From Leifsonia sp. C5G2 (lineage in GTDB: Bacteria > Actinomycetota > Actinomycetes > Actinomycetales > Microbacteriaceae): a stretch of 64,000 nucleotides of DNA. Below, piece after piece: positions 38,315-47,207 of the stretch. The DNA lies in NCBI RefSeq assembly GCF_013359685.1, contig NZ_JABFMV010000007.1, forward strand, positions 1 through 64,000, in the 5' to 3' direction. Position 1 is the first letter of the stretch, and each line of letters starts with the position of its first letter. The notes beneath the pieces are model-generated. The model was not told where the DNA came from. It worked only from the letters and a program-made list of their open reading frames with translations, and made no database searches. The position numbers and the translations under genes are program-made.

Positions 38315-39481
38315 GTGACGCGGGCGGTGCGGGTGGTCGACTCGTCGCGGCCGGAGGAGGTCTTCGCCGCGATCGCCGATGCGCTGGCGGGGGGCGGGCC
38401 GGCCGTTGTGCCGCGTGCGGGCGACGGTGCCGTGGCCGGGTGGCCGGAGCTGGAGGATCGGGTGGCGCAGAACGTGGCGCTCGTCATCGAGACCTCCGGA
38501 TCGACGGGCGTGCCCAAGCGGGTCGCGTTGTCGACGGACGCGCTCCTCGCCAGCGCTGCGGCCTCGGCAGGCGCGCTGGGCGGACAAGGACAGTGGGTAC
38601 TGGCGCTGCCGTCGCACTATGTCGCCGGAGCCCAGGTGCTCGTCCGGTCGTTGGCCGCCGAGACGGAGCCCGTCGTGTACGGAACCGGGCATTTCGACGC
38701 CGAGCGGTTCGCAGAAGCGGCCGAGTCCTTGCGGCACGATCTCCGGTACACCTCGCTGGTTCCCGTGCAGCTGTCGCGCCTGATCGAGGCGGTCGAGGCC
38801 GGGTCGCGCCGGGTCGGGTCGGCTCTGCGGGGGTTCGACGGAATCCTGGTCGGAGGGCAGGCGCTCGCGCCGGCGCTGCGGGAGCGGGCGCTCCAGCTCG
38901 GCGCGCGGATCGTGACGACCTATGGTTCCAGCGAGACGGCCGGAGGGTGCGTCTACGACGGGGTGCCGATCGGCACGACGGTCGTTCGCGAGAACGCGGG
39001 ACAGCTGGAGATCAGCGGGCCGTCGCTGGCGGAAGGGTACGTGGGCGACGCGGAGCGGACGGCCGCCGCCTTCGTCGAACATGACGGGGTTCGGTGGTAC
39101 CGCACGGGAGATGTGGGACGCGTGGATGAGGACGGGCGCGTGACGGTGCTCGGCCGGTCGGACAACGTGATCATCTCGGGGGGCGAAAAGGTGCTGCTCG
39201 ATTCCGTGGAGCAGGCCGTGCAGGAGCTGACCGGGTTCGAGCACGCGGTCGTGGTGGCGGTCGATGACGCCGAGTGGGGACAGGTTCCGGTCGTCGTGCT
39301 GGAAGGGGTCGCGCCCGACGGCCTCGCCACAGTTCGCGACCATGTCGCAGGACGGGTCGGCCGCGCGGGCGCGCCCGCGCGCATCGTCCGGGTCGCGAGC
39401 ATGCCGCGGTTGGCGAGTGGCAAGCCCGATCGGGTCGCGCTTGCGGACATCGCCGCAGCCGCCGCGGGCGGGACGGCTTAG
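38315..39481 (+). CDS. menE: o-succinylbenzoate-CoA ligase (AMP-binding)
   Basis: Activates o-succinylbenzoate to OSB-CoA with ATP. The 388-residue acyl-adenylate enzyme is shorter than the usual 450-490, as in other actinobacterial MenE. P-loop VIETSGSTGVPKRVALS, the YGSSETAGGCVYDG adenylate motif, GEKVLLDSVEQ and the C-terminal lysine in LASGKPDRV are all present. The GTG at 38315 is chosen because GAGGAG lies 6-7 nt upstream, overlapping the menB stop. It sits between menB and menA, completing the OSB to DHNA branch. Confidence 0.9.
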   Translation: MTRAVRVVDSSRPEEVFAAIADALAGGGPAVVPRAGDGAVAGWPELEDRVAQNVALVIETSGSTGVPKRVALSTDALLASAAASAGALGGQGQWVLALPSHYVAGAQVLVRSLAAETEPVVYGTGHFDAERFAEAAESLRHDLRYTSLVPVQLSRLIEAVEAGSRRVGSALRGFDGILVGGQALAPALRERALQLGARIVTTYGSSETAGGCVYDGVPIGTTVVRENAGQLEISGPSLAEGYVGDAERTAAAFVEHDGVRWYRTGDVGRVDEDGRVTVLGRSDNVIISGGEKVLLDSVEQAVQELTGFEHAVVVAVDDAEWGQVPVVVLEGVAPDGLATVRDHVAGRVGRAGAPARIVRVASMPRLASGKPDRVALADIAAAAAGGTA

Positions 39482-39504
39482 CCGATGTTGTTACGATTCG
39501 CACT

Positions 39505-40491
39505 GTGATGAGTCAGAACAAGCCACGCATGGAGAGGATGGCGCCGCCGACGTCCCGCGGCCCGCGAGGCGGGAAGAGCGGACGCCCCGGGGCTGCCGCT
39601 GCTCCGGCCAAGCCGGCGACGACCGCCGACTGGATCGCCGGCGCCCGCCTCCGGACCCTTCCGCTGGCCGTCGCGCCCGTCCTCATCGGTGTCGGAGCGG
39701 CGAAGGTCGCGGAGGACCCCGGGGTGTGGCATCCGGTGCGTGCGCTGCTCTGCCTGGCCGTGGCGGTCCTGCTGCAGATCGGCGTCAACTACGCGAACGA
39801 CTACTCCGACGGCATCCGCGGGACCGACCAGTTCCGGGTCGGACCGGGTCGCCTGACCGGGTCCGGCAAGGCAGCGCCTCGAACCGTGCTGGCCGTCGCG
39901 CTGGTCTTCTTCGGCCTGGCAGCCGTCGCCGGCCTGATCCTGGTGCTGCTCACGCAGCACTGGTGGGTCCTCCTGGTGGGCGCTGCGGCGATCGCGGCGG
40001 CCTGGTTCTACACCGGCGGCAAGCGTCCCTACGGCTACTACGGTCTCGGCGAGGTTTTCGTCTTCGTCTTCTTCGGCCTCGTCGCCACAGCGGGCACGAC
40101 GTACATGCTCGCCGGTCTGGTCAACCAGGAGGCATGGTACGGCGCCGTCATCGCAGGCCTCATCGCCTGCGCCGTGCTCATGGTCAACAACATCCGCGAC
40201 ATCGAGCCGGACCGCCAGGCGCGCAAGCGGACCCTCGCGGTCCTGCTCGGCAACGTCGCGTCCCGGATCGTGTTCTGCGTACTGCTCCTGGTGCCGTTCG
40301 GCATCCTCGCGGTGATCGCGCTGCTCTACCCGTTCGCCTGGTTCGGGATGTTCGCCCTGCTCGCCGCGTTGCCGGCGTGCGTGATCACGCTCTTCGCCAA
40401 GACACCGCGAGAACTGGTCACCGCTCTGCAGCTGACCAGCATCACGGGGTTGCTCGTGGGGATCGCGCTCGGCGCGGCGTACGCCTTCTGA
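39505..40491 (+). CDS. menA: 1,4-dihydroxy-2-naphthoate polyprenyltransferase
   Basis: UbiA-family membrane prenyltransferase, 328 aa with about eight helices, attaching the polyprenyl side chain to DHNA. Both diphosphate-binding aspartate motifs are present: NYANDYSDGIRGTD near residue 95 and NNIRDIEPDRQARKRTLAV near residue 230. The N-terminal 50 residues are basic and disordered. TACGAT at 39492-39497 is 7 nt before the GTG at 39505, fitting a leaderless start; the next codon is ATG (39508) and is an alternative. It converges with the DUF4229 gene. Confidence 0.9.
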   Translation: MMSQNKPRMERMAPPTSRGPRGGKSGRPGAAAAPAKPATTADWIAGARLRTLPLAVAPVLIGVGAAKVAEDPGVWHPVRALLCLAVAVLLQIGVNYANDYSDGIRGTDQFRVGPGRLTGSGKAAPRTVLAVALVFFGLAAVAGLILVLLTQHWWVLLVGAAAIAAAWFYTGGKRPYGYYGLGEVFVFVFFGLVATAGTTYMLAGLVNQEAWYGAVIAGLIACAVLMVNNIRDIEPDRQARKRTLAVLLGNVASRIVFCVLLLVPFGILAVIALLYPFAWFGMFALLAALPACVITLFAKTPRELVTALQLTSITGLLVGIALGAAYAF

Positions 40492-40513
40492 CCGGAGGCA
40501 ACGCCGCCGGAGG

Positions 40514-40549
40514 TCAGGCGGCCGTGAGTCAGGCTGCCGAGCCGCCTGA
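40514..40549. terminator. Hairpin between menA and DUF4229 gene
   Basis: TCAGGCGGC (40514-40522) pairs perfectly with GCCGCCTGA (40541-40549), loop 18 nt. It spans the 3' end of the DUF4229 coding region, just after menA. No U-tract; termination is inferred from position. Confidence 0.4.
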
Positions 40550-40843
40550 GTTCGAGCGGTGCGCGTCGGTGCTATCGGCAGAAGTGCCGTCGACCGCGGC
40601 ATCCTCGACGTCGTCGTCCTCCGAGCGGACCGGCTTGTCGCGATGGCGGACGGCGTACAGATCGGAGGACACGGCGTTCCGCGGGCGGCTCAGGAAGATG
40701 TACGACAGGCACAAGCCGATGAGCGCCGCGGCGATGACCGCGAGCCACCAGACGACACCCACGAGAAGCAGGATCGCCAGGGGCACCGCGAACACCAGAA
40801 GGCGCAGCACGGTGTAGGTGATCCAAGAGGGAATCCGCTTCAC
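40529..40843 (-). CDS. DUF4229 family small membrane protein
   Basis: A 104-residue protein with two membrane helices (about residues 10-50) separated by a short turn, then a basic segment SRPRNAVSSDLYAVRHR and an acidic, serine-rich tail. It matches the DUF4229 pattern seen next to men genes in actinobacteria; function unknown. The GTG start has TAAGCT exactly 6 nt upstream. It diverges from the PLDc_N gene with 42 bp between starts. Confidence 0.75.
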   Translation of the reverse strand: MKRIPSWITYTVLRLLVFAVPLAILLLVGVVWWLAVIAAALIGLCLSYIFLSRPRNAVSSDLYAVRHRDKPVRSEDDDVEDAAVDGTSADSTDAHRSNSGGSAA

Positions 40844-40885
40844 CCTCCCAGCTTAGAGACCGTCTCTGAGAGTTACGATTGACCC

Positions 40886-41242
40886 ATGGTTCGCCTCTGG
40901 ATAGCCCTCGGCGTCGCGGCCGTGGTGTTCTACATCTATTCGGTGGCAGACTGCGCCCTGTTCGACCGGTCCCGAGTGCGCGGCCTTCCCAAGCCCGTGT
41001 GGCTGCTCATCATCATCCTGTTCCCGATCATCGGCGGGATCCTCTGGTTCCTGATCGGACGCGGACGCCGCCGCGCCGACAACGTCCGGCGAGTCACGGC
41101 ACCCGATGACGACCCCGAGTTCCTCGGCAAACTGCGGATGGACCGCGACCAGGAGGAGCGCATCCGGCAGCTCGAGCAGGAGCTCGCCGAGCTCGACGAG
41201 AACGGCCCCGACAACGACCAGACCGGCCGCCGGGATGGCTGA
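40886..41242 (+). CDS. PLDc_N domain membrane protein
   Basis: A 118-residue protein with two membrane helices. [55 protein letters not shown]-type sequence (residues 4-58) is the phospholipase D N-terminal membrane module, here without a catalytic domain. A charged coiled C-terminus ([12 protein letters not shown]) follows. TACGAT lies 6 nt before the ATG. Its stop overlaps the menD start (ATGGCTGA), so the two are translationally coupled, which suggests a link to membrane-bound menaquinone synthesis or simply operon position. Confidence 0.85.
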   Translation: MVRLWIALGVAAVVFYIYSVADCALFDRSRVRGLPKPVWLLIIILFPIIGGILWFLIGRGRRRADNVRRVTAPDDDPEFLGKLRMDRDQEERIRQLEQELAELDENGPDNDQTGRRDG

Positions 41243-43079
41243 CCGCCCGCACGCGGGCGACGCCACCGAGCCGGGTGCCACCACCCGATTGGGCACAGCC
41301 GCGCCCGGAACCGTCGCGCCCGGAACCGTCGCGGTCGAACGGCAGCGGACCGGAAACCCGGCGACCGACTTCTCCCTCGCGCTCCTCGCCGGATTCGTCC
41401 GAAACGGCGTGCGGGACATCGTCGTCAGCCCCGGCTCCCGCTCGCAGGCCCTCGCGCTCGTCGCGGCCGAGCTCGAACGGTCCGGGTCCGCGAGGCTGCA
41501 TGTGCGGATCGACGAGCGCTCGGGCGGTTTCCTCGCCCTCGGCCTCGCACGGGAGACCGGTGCGCCCGCCGTCGTCATCACGACGAGCGGCACGGCGACC
41601 GCCAACCTGCACCCGGCTGTCCTGGAGGCGCACGAGGCCGGCATCCCGCTGATCGTCGTCACCGGAGACCGGCCGGAGGAACTGCGCGGTATCCGGTCCA
41701 ACCAGACCACCCGGCAGGACGGCCTGTACGCCGACGCCGTCCGCTGGTCGGACGACGTCGATGCGCCCGAAGGCGCTCGGAGCGAGGACGAGCGGGCGGC
41801 AACGCTCGCCGCAACCGCCGTCCGCGCCGCCGTCGGCGCCGAGACGGCCGATCCCGGGCCCGTCCACCTCAACGTCGCGTTCCGCGAGCCGCTGTCCGTC
41901 GCGGTCCCGCCGCTGCCGGAGACGATCCGCGGTGAACTGCCCGCGACCGCGGCGCCCGCCGCGCTCGGCCGTGCGACCGACGTCGTCGAGGCCGGGCCGC
42001 CGACGGTCGTCGTCGCGGGCGCGGACGCCGGCCCGGCCGCCGAGCAGTTCGCACGCGACGCCGGGCTCCCGCTGCTCGCCGAAGTGTCCAGCGGGGCGCA
42101 CTTCGGGCCGAACCTCGTCGTCTCGTACCGCGAGCTGCTGCGCGACGACGGCTTCGGCGGGGTGGTGCGACGTGCTGTCGTGTTCGGGCATCCCACGCTC
42201 AGCCGCGAGGTCCCTGCGCTGCTGACCCGCCCCGACGTCGAGGTGATCGTCGTCGCCCCCACCGGCCGGCAGGCGTACAACCCCGCGCACCGCGCTCGCA
42301 TCGTGGGGGCGGTGGAGGCCGACCCGGCGACCGACCTCCGGTCGCCAGAGGTTCGCGGCTGGGTCGGACGCTGGGTGTTCGCCAGCCGGCGCATCGCCGA
42401 GCAGGCCGAGCACGACGCCAACCCCGCCGCCGTCGCCCCGGACGTCGATAAGGCCCGCTCCTACGAGCCTGCCGACGCCCTGGCCTTCGCCGCCGCAGAG
42501 CTCGCCGCCATCCGGGCGCCCATCACGCGCGCCCTTCTGGCGGAGGCCGTGTGGCGGTACACCTGGCCGCACGACCGGCTGGTGCTCGGTGCGTCGCGCC
42601 TGATCCGGGATGTCGACCGCATCGTCCCGGGCAAGAAGATCAGCGTCCACGCCAACCGCGGCCTCGCCGGCATCGACGGCACTGTCGCGACGGCGACCGG
42701 GATCGCCCTCGCCAGCCAGGGGTCGGCCGCAGCGGCCGGGGCCCCCAGCAGCGTGACGCGCGTCCTCCTCGGCGACCTCGCCCTGCTCCACGACGCCGGC
42801 TCGCTTCTGCTCGGAGCGGGGGAGCGGCGACCGCACCTGCAGGTCGTCGTCGGCAACGACCGCGGCGGCACCATCTTCGACGGCCTGGAGGTCGCGGGCA
42901 CGGCGGCGCCCGAGGCGTTCAACCGCGTCCTCTACACCCCGCACGCCGTCGACCTCGCGGCGCTCGCCGCGGCGTACGGCTGGAACCATTCCGTCGCGCG
43001 CACCAAGGGGGAACTCGACCAGGCGCTCTCCGCGCCTCCGGCGGGCGTCAGCATCCTCGAGGTCCCGCTCGACCGCTGA
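41235..43079 (+). CDS. menD: SEPHCHC synthase (MenD)
   Basis: Thiamine-diphosphate enzyme that joins isochorismate and 2-oxoglutarate, the first committed step of menaquinone synthesis. At 614 aa it is slightly long because of an N-terminal extension of about 40 residues containing a 2 x 15-bp in-frame tandem repeat (41301-41330). Core motifs: [38 protein letters not shown] (catalytic glutamate), [29 protein letters not shown] and the ThDP region [16 protein letters not shown]. The ATG at 41235 overlaps the upstream stop by 8 bp. The other men genes (menF, menH, menG) are not in the window. Confidence 0.92.
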   Translation: MADRPHAGDATEPGATTRLGTAAPGTVAPGTVAVERQRTGNPATDFSLALLAGFVRNGVRDIVVSPGSRSQALALVAAELERSGSARLHVRIDERSGGFLALGLARETGAPAVVITTSGTATANLHPAVLEAHEAGIPLIVVTGDRPEELRGIRSNQTTRQDGLYADAVRWSDDVDAPEGARSEDERAATLAATAVRAAVGAETADPGPVHLNVAFREPLSVAVPPLPETIRGELPATAAPAALGRATDVVEAGPPTVVVAGADAGPAAEQFARDAGLPLLAEVSSGAHFGPNLVVSYRELLRDDGFGGVVRRAVVFGHPTLSREVPALLTRPDVEVIVVAPTGRQAYNPAHRARIVGAVEADPATDLRSPEVRGWVGRWVFASRRIAEQAEHDANPAAVAPDVDKARSYEPADALAFAAAELAAIRAPITRALLAEAVWRYTWPHDRLVLGASRLIRDVDRIVPGKKISVHANRGLAGIDGTVATATGIALASQGSAAAAGAPSSVTRVLLGDLALLHDAGSLLLGAGERRPHLQVVVGNDRGGTIFDGLEVAGTAAPEAFNRVLYTPHAVDLAALAAAYGWNHSVARTKGELDQALSAPPAGVSILEVPLDR

Positions 43080-43127
43080 GCGGGCCGCAGCGCATCCCAT
43101 CGAGCCGCCGGACCAGGGAGGAAGCAC

Positions 43128-43463
43128 ATGACGGACACGACACTTCCCGAGGCGATCCAGCGCTTCGTCGACTCAACCAACCGGGGAGACTCCGCCGCCT
43201 TCGTCGAGACGTTCACCGAGGACGCCTACCTCAACGACTGGGGCCGCGAGTTCCACGGCCACGACGGCGTGCGGTCGTGGGACCGCACGGACAACATCGG
43301 CAAGAACTCCCACTTCGAGCCGGTCGACGTGCGACCGGGCGGCGAACCGGACACGTACGTGGTCACCCTGACGGTGTCGGGCGACGGCTACAACGGCACC
43401 GGCCCGATGACGTTCGCCCTGCGGGACGGCCGCATCGCCAGCCTGCGGATCAGCCCGACCTGA
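43128..43463 (+). CDS. NTF2/SnoaL-like protein
   Basis: A 111-residue member of the nuclear transport factor 2-like (SnoaL) fold. Features are the N-terminal helix LPEAIQRFVDSTNRGDSAAFVETFTEDAYL, NDWGREFHGHDGVRSW and a beta-rich second half. Such proteins bind or isomerise small hydrophobic ligands, but no substrate can be inferred. The ATG has GGGAGGAAG 5 nt upstream, so it has a conventional leader. It lies 48 bp after menD on the same strand. Confidence 0.78.
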   Translation: MTDTTLPEAIQRFVDSTNRGDSAAFVETFTEDAYLNDWGREFHGHDGVRSWDRTDNIGKNSHFEPVDVRPGGEPDTYVVTLTVSGDGYNGTGPMTFALRDGRIASLRISPT

Positions 43464-43499
43464 GTCCGCGCGGTTGGGGGCTCCGCACGACCGCGCACG

Positions 43500-43562
43500 G
43501 TGATCCTCCGGCGACGCTTGGAGGGAACGGACAACGAATGCTCCGTTCGTGCGGAGGATCAC
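43500..43562. repeat. Nested inverted repeat between SnoaL-like and thioesterase genes
   Basis: Outer arms GTGATCCTCCG (43500-43510) and CGGAGGATCAC (43552-43562) are exact complements; inside them GAACGGA (43525-43531) and TCCGTTC (43542-43548) form a second stem with a 10-nt loop. The right outer arm touches the -10 of the thioesterase gene (43563). It may be a terminator, an operator or a remnant repeat. Confidence 0.5.
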
Positions 43563-43574
43563 TAACATGACGGC

Positions 43575-44126
43575 GTGCATATGATCTTCCGGACGATGCT
43601 CCACGCGATCATCTCCCGTTTCGGCCCGCGGCTCGGTCACTGGGACGTGGCGCGCACCCGGTTCCGGGTGCTCCCGACCGACCTCGACATCCTGAGGCAC
43701 ATGAACAACGGCGTGTACCTGTCCATCGCCGACATCGGCCGCTTCGACCTGCTGCAGCGGAACGGGGTGTGGGCGATCTTCAAGCGTCGCGGGTGGTACC
43801 CGGTGGTCGCCTCGGAGACGATCTCCTTCCGCAAGTCGCTGGAGCTCTGGCAGCCCTTCGTCGTCGAGTCCCGCATCCTCGGCTTCGACGACAAGGCGGT
43901 CTACGTCGAGCAGCGGTTCACGGTCGACGGAGAGATCTACACACAGGCGTTCATCCGCGGGCGGTTCCTGAAGCGCGGCGGCGGCATCGTCACGATCGAG
44001 GAGCTGCTGGACGCGGTGGGTCCGTCGCCGACGGACGTCGCCGTTCCGGAGTGGCTGCTCGAGTGGGGCGCCGACGCCGCGCTCCCGTCCACCCGCGCCG
44101 ACGCGCCGAGCGTCTGGAGCGAGTAG
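43575..44126 (+). CDS. Hotdog-fold acyl-CoA thioesterase
   Basis: A 183-residue 4HBT-type thioesterase. The helix motif DLDILRHMNNGVYLSIADIG (near residue 38) is the hallmark of the acyl-CoA/THEM6-like group, followed by strands ASETISFRKSLELWQPFVVES and AVYVEQRFTVDGEIYTQAFIRGRF. TAACAT is exactly 6 nt before the GTG, so it is probably leaderless and separate from the men operon. Because menaquinone synthesis needs a DHNA-CoA thioesterase and none is obvious nearby, it is a candidate; a role in lipid metabolism is equally possible. Confidence 0.82.
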   Translation: MHMIFRTMLHAIISRFGPRLGHWDVARTRFRVLPTDLDILRHMNNGVYLSIADIGRFDLLQRNGVWAIFKRRGWYPVVASETISFRKSLELWQPFVVESRILGFDDKAVYVEQRFTVDGEIYTQAFIRGRFLKRGGGIVTIEELLDAVGPSPTDVAVPEWLLEWGADAALPSTRADAPSVWSE

Positions 44127-44139
44127 CCGCCGCGCTCGC

Positions 44140-45510
44140 TCAGGCCGGCCCGAAGGCGAACACGCGGTCCGGGTCCCACTGCTCGCGGGCGGCCGCGAGG
44201 CGCTCGAAGACGGCCGGCGGCCAGACCCGCTCGAAGGCGGCGCGATCGGCCAGGTCTCCGGCGAAGTTCACGTTGGTGACGGCCGAGATCCGGTCGCTCA
44301 GTGCCTCCGCGATGGCCTTCGCCCGCGCGGGAGCGGCCTCGGCGAACGTCGACGGGTCACCGGCGAGCACGCTGAGCGTGTAGCCGCTGTCGCGTCCGCC
44401 GACCGCCGTGCCGTCCGCCGTGTCACGGGCCGTCGCGCCGCCGAGCTGGCGGATCTCCACCGCCAGGAACGGCGAGCCGGAGCCGGGACCGCCGAGTTCG
44501 AGGATCACATCGCCCGCGTCCTGATCGAACGTGTCGAGCATGAAGCCGCGGATCCAGGTCGGCCCGCCCTCCTCCGGGTCGTTGTGGATGCTGGCGACGG
44601 CCGTCGTGGGCATCTCGGCCACGAAATCCAGGTACAGCGGAGCGGCTGCACGGATCGGCGCGAACAGCCGCTCGCCCTCCGAAGCGTCGCCGGGATACGC
44701 GAACCGGACGCTGAGCACGGTGCGGCCGCGCAGCGGAGGGGGCGGGCCGTCGACGTCGGGAACGGCCAGGAGCACGACGGAGGTCGTCGCCTCATCGGGC
44801 AGCTCCGCGGACCAGTCGATCCACGCCCGCAGCGCGGGCTCGATCGCCGGTCCCTCGAAGAACACGCTGCCGCCGTACAGGGAGCGCAGGGGAACGAGCT
44901 CCAGCGTCATCTCGGTGACGACCGCGAGGCCGCCCTTGCCTCCGCGGAGCGCCCAGAAGAGGTCGGGGTTCGTCTCGGCGTCGGCCGTGACGATGTCGCC
45001 GCCGGCGGTGACGACGCGGAACCCGCGGATCCAGTCGGCCGTGAAGCCGTACGTCCGCGCGAGCGGACCGACGCCGCCGCCGAGGCTGTAGCCGACCGCT
45101 CCGACACTCGTCGACGAGCCGGTGATCGGCGCGAGACCGTGCTCGGCCGCGGCCACGATGACCGGCGCCCAGCGCAGGCCGGCGCCGATGCGGGCCAGGC
45201 GGGTGTCCGGGTCGATGGTCAGCCCGTCGATGCCCCGCATCGAGAGGATCATGCCGCCGACGATCGGCGCCTCTGCGCCGTGGCCGGTGCACTGCACCCG
45301 CACGGGGATGCCGGCCTCACGGGCGAAGCGGACGGCCGCAGCGACGTCGCTCTCGGAGGCGACGGCGACGACGATGTCGGGGTCATGGCGGATCGCCGGG
45401 TTGAAGCAGGCGACCTCTGCGGCGAGCCCCTCATCGCCGCGGAAGTAGACGGTTCCGGTGACGGCGTCGCGCAGGCGCGCGACGGCCTCGGTGTCGAGTT
45501 CGATTCCCAT
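44140..45510 (-). CDS. FAD-binding oxidoreductase, PCMH type (berberine bridge-like)
   Basis: Flavoprotein of 456 aa of the vanillyl-alcohol oxidase/berberine bridge superfamily. The FAD-binding domain contains PDIVVAVASESDVAAAVRFAREAGIPVRV, then CTGHGAEAP where many relatives have RGGGHS, and GAVGYSLGGGVGPLARTYG and RGGKGGLAVVTEMTLEL. The C-terminal berberine-bridge segment NVNFAGDL..VWPPAVFERLAAAREQWDPDRVFAF is clear. It probably oxidises an alcohol or sugar, with oxygen as acceptor. TACATT lies 6 nt before the ATG. A 7-bp hairpin (44117-44141) separates it from the convergent thioesterase. Confidence 0.85.
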   Translation of the reverse strand: MGIELDTEAVARLRDAVTGTVYFRGDEGLAAEVACFNPAIRHDPDIVVAVASESDVAAAVRFAREAGIPVRVQCTGHGAEAPIVGGMILSMRGIDGLTIDPDTRLARIGAGLRWAPVIVAAAEHGLAPITGSSTSVGAVGYSLGGGVGPLARTYGFTADWIRGFRVVTAGGDIVTADAETNPDLFWALRGGKGGLAVVTEMTLELVPLRSLYGGSVFFEGPAIEPALRAWIDWSAELPDEATTSVVLLAVPDVDGPPPPLRGRTVLSVRFAYPGDASEGERLFAPIRAAAPLYLDFVAEMPTTAVASIHNDPEEGGPTWIRGFMLDTFDQDAGDVILELGGPGSGSPFLAVEIRQLGGATARDTADGTAVGGRDSGYTLSVLAGDPSTFAEAAPARAKAIAEALSDRISAVTNVNFAGDLADRAAFERVWPPAVFERLAAAREQWDPDRVFAFGPA

Positions 45511-45590
45511 GGCGGAAATGTAGGGGAGACCGCCGACATCCGGGTAGCCCCCCGGGCATGAACGTCAGGTGCGTGACGTAGCATGCCTGC

Positions 45591-46562
45591 ATGACCGCCG
45601 TGCTCCCCTCCCGTGCCTCCGGCGCCGGAGCGGCGAGCACCGCGCCCGACGCGGAGACCGTCTACCGGCCGGCGGATCCGATCGACCTCGCCGGGACGCT
45701 CGCTCCCCTCGGCAGGGGCCCGTACGACCCGACCACCGCGTGGGACACCGGCGGCCTGTGGCGCACCTGGCGCACGCCGGAGGGCGCTGCGACGATCCGC
45801 ATCCGCCGCTCGCCGGCCGAGGGCGGCATCGCAGCGGCGGCCTGGGGTCCCGGCGCCGGCTGGGCGATCGAGCAGCTCCCCGCGCTGCTGGGCCGCGGCG
45901 ACGACTGGACCGGACTCGACGCGGGGCGACATCCACTGCTGCGCGACAGCCTGCACCGCAATCCCGGACTCCGCCTGGCGAAGACGGGACGGATGCTGGA
46001 GGCGCTCCTCCCCGCCATCATCGAGCAGCGCGTGACGAGCCTGGAGGCGTACCGGTCCTGGGCGCGACTGCTGCGCTGGTACGGCGAGCCGGCGCCCGGG
46101 CCGGCGCCCGACGGCATGCGCGTGAGCCCGACGCTGGAGCAGTGGCGCGGCATCCCGTCGTGGGAGTGGCACCGTGCAGGCGTCGACCCGCGCCGAGCGC
46201 GGGCGGTTCAGGCCGTTCTCGCCGTCGCGACGTCGCTCGAGCGGGCCGTCGAGCGCTCAGCGAGCCTCGCGGATGCGGAGACCGCGCTCCAGACGATCCC
46301 CGGTGTCGGTCTGTGGACCGCCGCCGAGACGCTGCAGCGCTCGCACGCGCATCCCGACCTCGTGAGCGTCGGCGACTACCACCTCGCCCACCAGGTCGGC
46401 GAGGCGCTCACCGGCCGGCGCGTGGACGACGACGGGATGCTCGAGCTGCTCGAGCCGTGGGCCGGCCACCGGCAGCGCGTCGTGCGGCTGATCTTCGCGA
46501 GCGGGTTCCGGTTCCAGCGCCGCGGCCCGCGCGTGACGTTGCAGGATCACCGCTGGCACTGA
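45591..46562 (+). CDS. AlkA-like DNA glycosylase (HhH-GPD)
   Basis: Base-excision repair glycosylase of 323 aa, similar to 3-methyladenine DNA glycosylase II. The helix-hairpin-helix TIPGVGLWTAAETLQRSHAHPD near residue 235 is followed by the catalytic aspartate in LVSVGDYHLAHQVGEAL. The region before it (LRLAKTGRMLEALLPAIIEQRVT) is the typical HhH-GPD core. No iron-sulfur cysteines are present. TAGCAT lies exactly 6 nt before the ATG, fitting the leaderless pattern. It stands alone. Confidence 0.85.
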   Translation: MTAVLPSRASGAGAASTAPDAETVYRPADPIDLAGTLAPLGRGPYDPTTAWDTGGLWRTWRTPEGAATIRIRRSPAEGGIAAAAWGPGAGWAIEQLPALLGRGDDWTGLDAGRHPLLRDSLHRNPGLRLAKTGRMLEALLPAIIEQRVTSLEAYRSWARLLRWYGEPAPGPAPDGMRVSPTLEQWRGIPSWEWHRAGVDPRRARAVQAVLAVATSLERAVERSASLADAETALQTIPGVGLWTAAETLQRSHAHPDLVSVGDYHLAHQVGEALTGRRVDDDGMLELLEPWAGHRQRVVRLIFASGFRFQRRGPRVTLQDHRWH

Positions 46563-46591
46563 GCCGCCGACGGGCACTGAGACGTCGGTGA

Positions 46592-46620
46592 TTGCCCATA
46601 CCGCGGTTATGGGATAGCGT
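46592..46620 (+). promoter_or_regulatory. Promoter with inverted repeat in the spacer
   Basis: TTGCCC (46592-46597) and TAGCGT (46615-46620) are 17 bp apart, about 70 bp before the membrane-protein gene. CCCATA (46595-46600) and TATGGG (46608-46613) form an inverted repeat within the spacer, a typical repressor position. Confidence 0.5.
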
Positions 46621-46687
46621 GGCGGCGCCCAAAGAGCAATGGCCCAGCAGCCGTTCGCATCCATCAGTGTCAAAAAGGAGACCCGTC

Positions 46688-47200
46688 GTGAGTGATTCCA
46701 ACCTGCCCCCGAGCTACCCCGCCTCGTCGTCGCCGGCGCCCGCCGCGAGCGGCCCGGTGACGCCTCCGCAGCAGGTGAACATCGCCTTCTGGCTGTACAT
46801 CGTCGGCGCGGCTCTGAGCCTCATCTCGCTGATCGTGTCGCTGGTCACCATCGGCTCGCTCAAGGACACCCTGCAGCGCCAGCTCGCCGCGCAGGGCCAG
46901 CAGGTCTCCGACACCGCCGTTAACGGCCTGGTGACGGTGTCCGTGACGATCGCCATCGTCTTCGGCATCCTCTACATCGCCGCCTACGTGCTCTTCGCGG
47001 TGTTCATGCGCCGCGGTGCGAACTGGGCGCGCATCGTGCTGCTGGTCGTGACCGTGCTGTCGCTGTTCGGCATCCTCGAGGGCTTCGGCCTCGGCGCGGC
47101 CCGTCTCGTCGTCGGCGTGATCGCCACGATCCTGATCTTCCTGAAGCCGGCCAACGAGTACTTCCGCGAGGTCAAGGCGCGCAAGCTGCCCCGCGCCTGA
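46688..47200 (+). CDS. Small four-helix membrane protein
   Basis: A 170-residue protein: a Pro/Ser/Ala-rich N-terminus of about 30 residues, then four membrane helices (about residues 36-58, 78-100, 108-130, 136-155) with a loop KDTLQRQLAAQGQQVSDTAV. It resembles the uncharacterised actinobacterial membrane proteins often annotated as hypothetical. The GTG at 46688 has AAGGAG 8 nt upstream, so it is conventionally led and one of the few in this part of the window with a clear promoter and operator-like repeat. A strong 14-bp hairpin follows inside the convergent gene. Function unknown. Confidence 0.72.
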   Translation: MSDSNLPPSYPASSSPAPAASGPVTPPQQVNIAFWLYIVGAALSLISLIVSLVTIGSLKDTLQRQLAAQGQQVSDTAVNGLVTVSVTIAIVFGILYIAAYVLFAVFMRRGANWARIVLLVVTVLSLFGILEGFGLGAARLVVGVIATILIFLKPANEYFREVKARKLPRA

Positions 47201-47207
47201 TCCGGTC

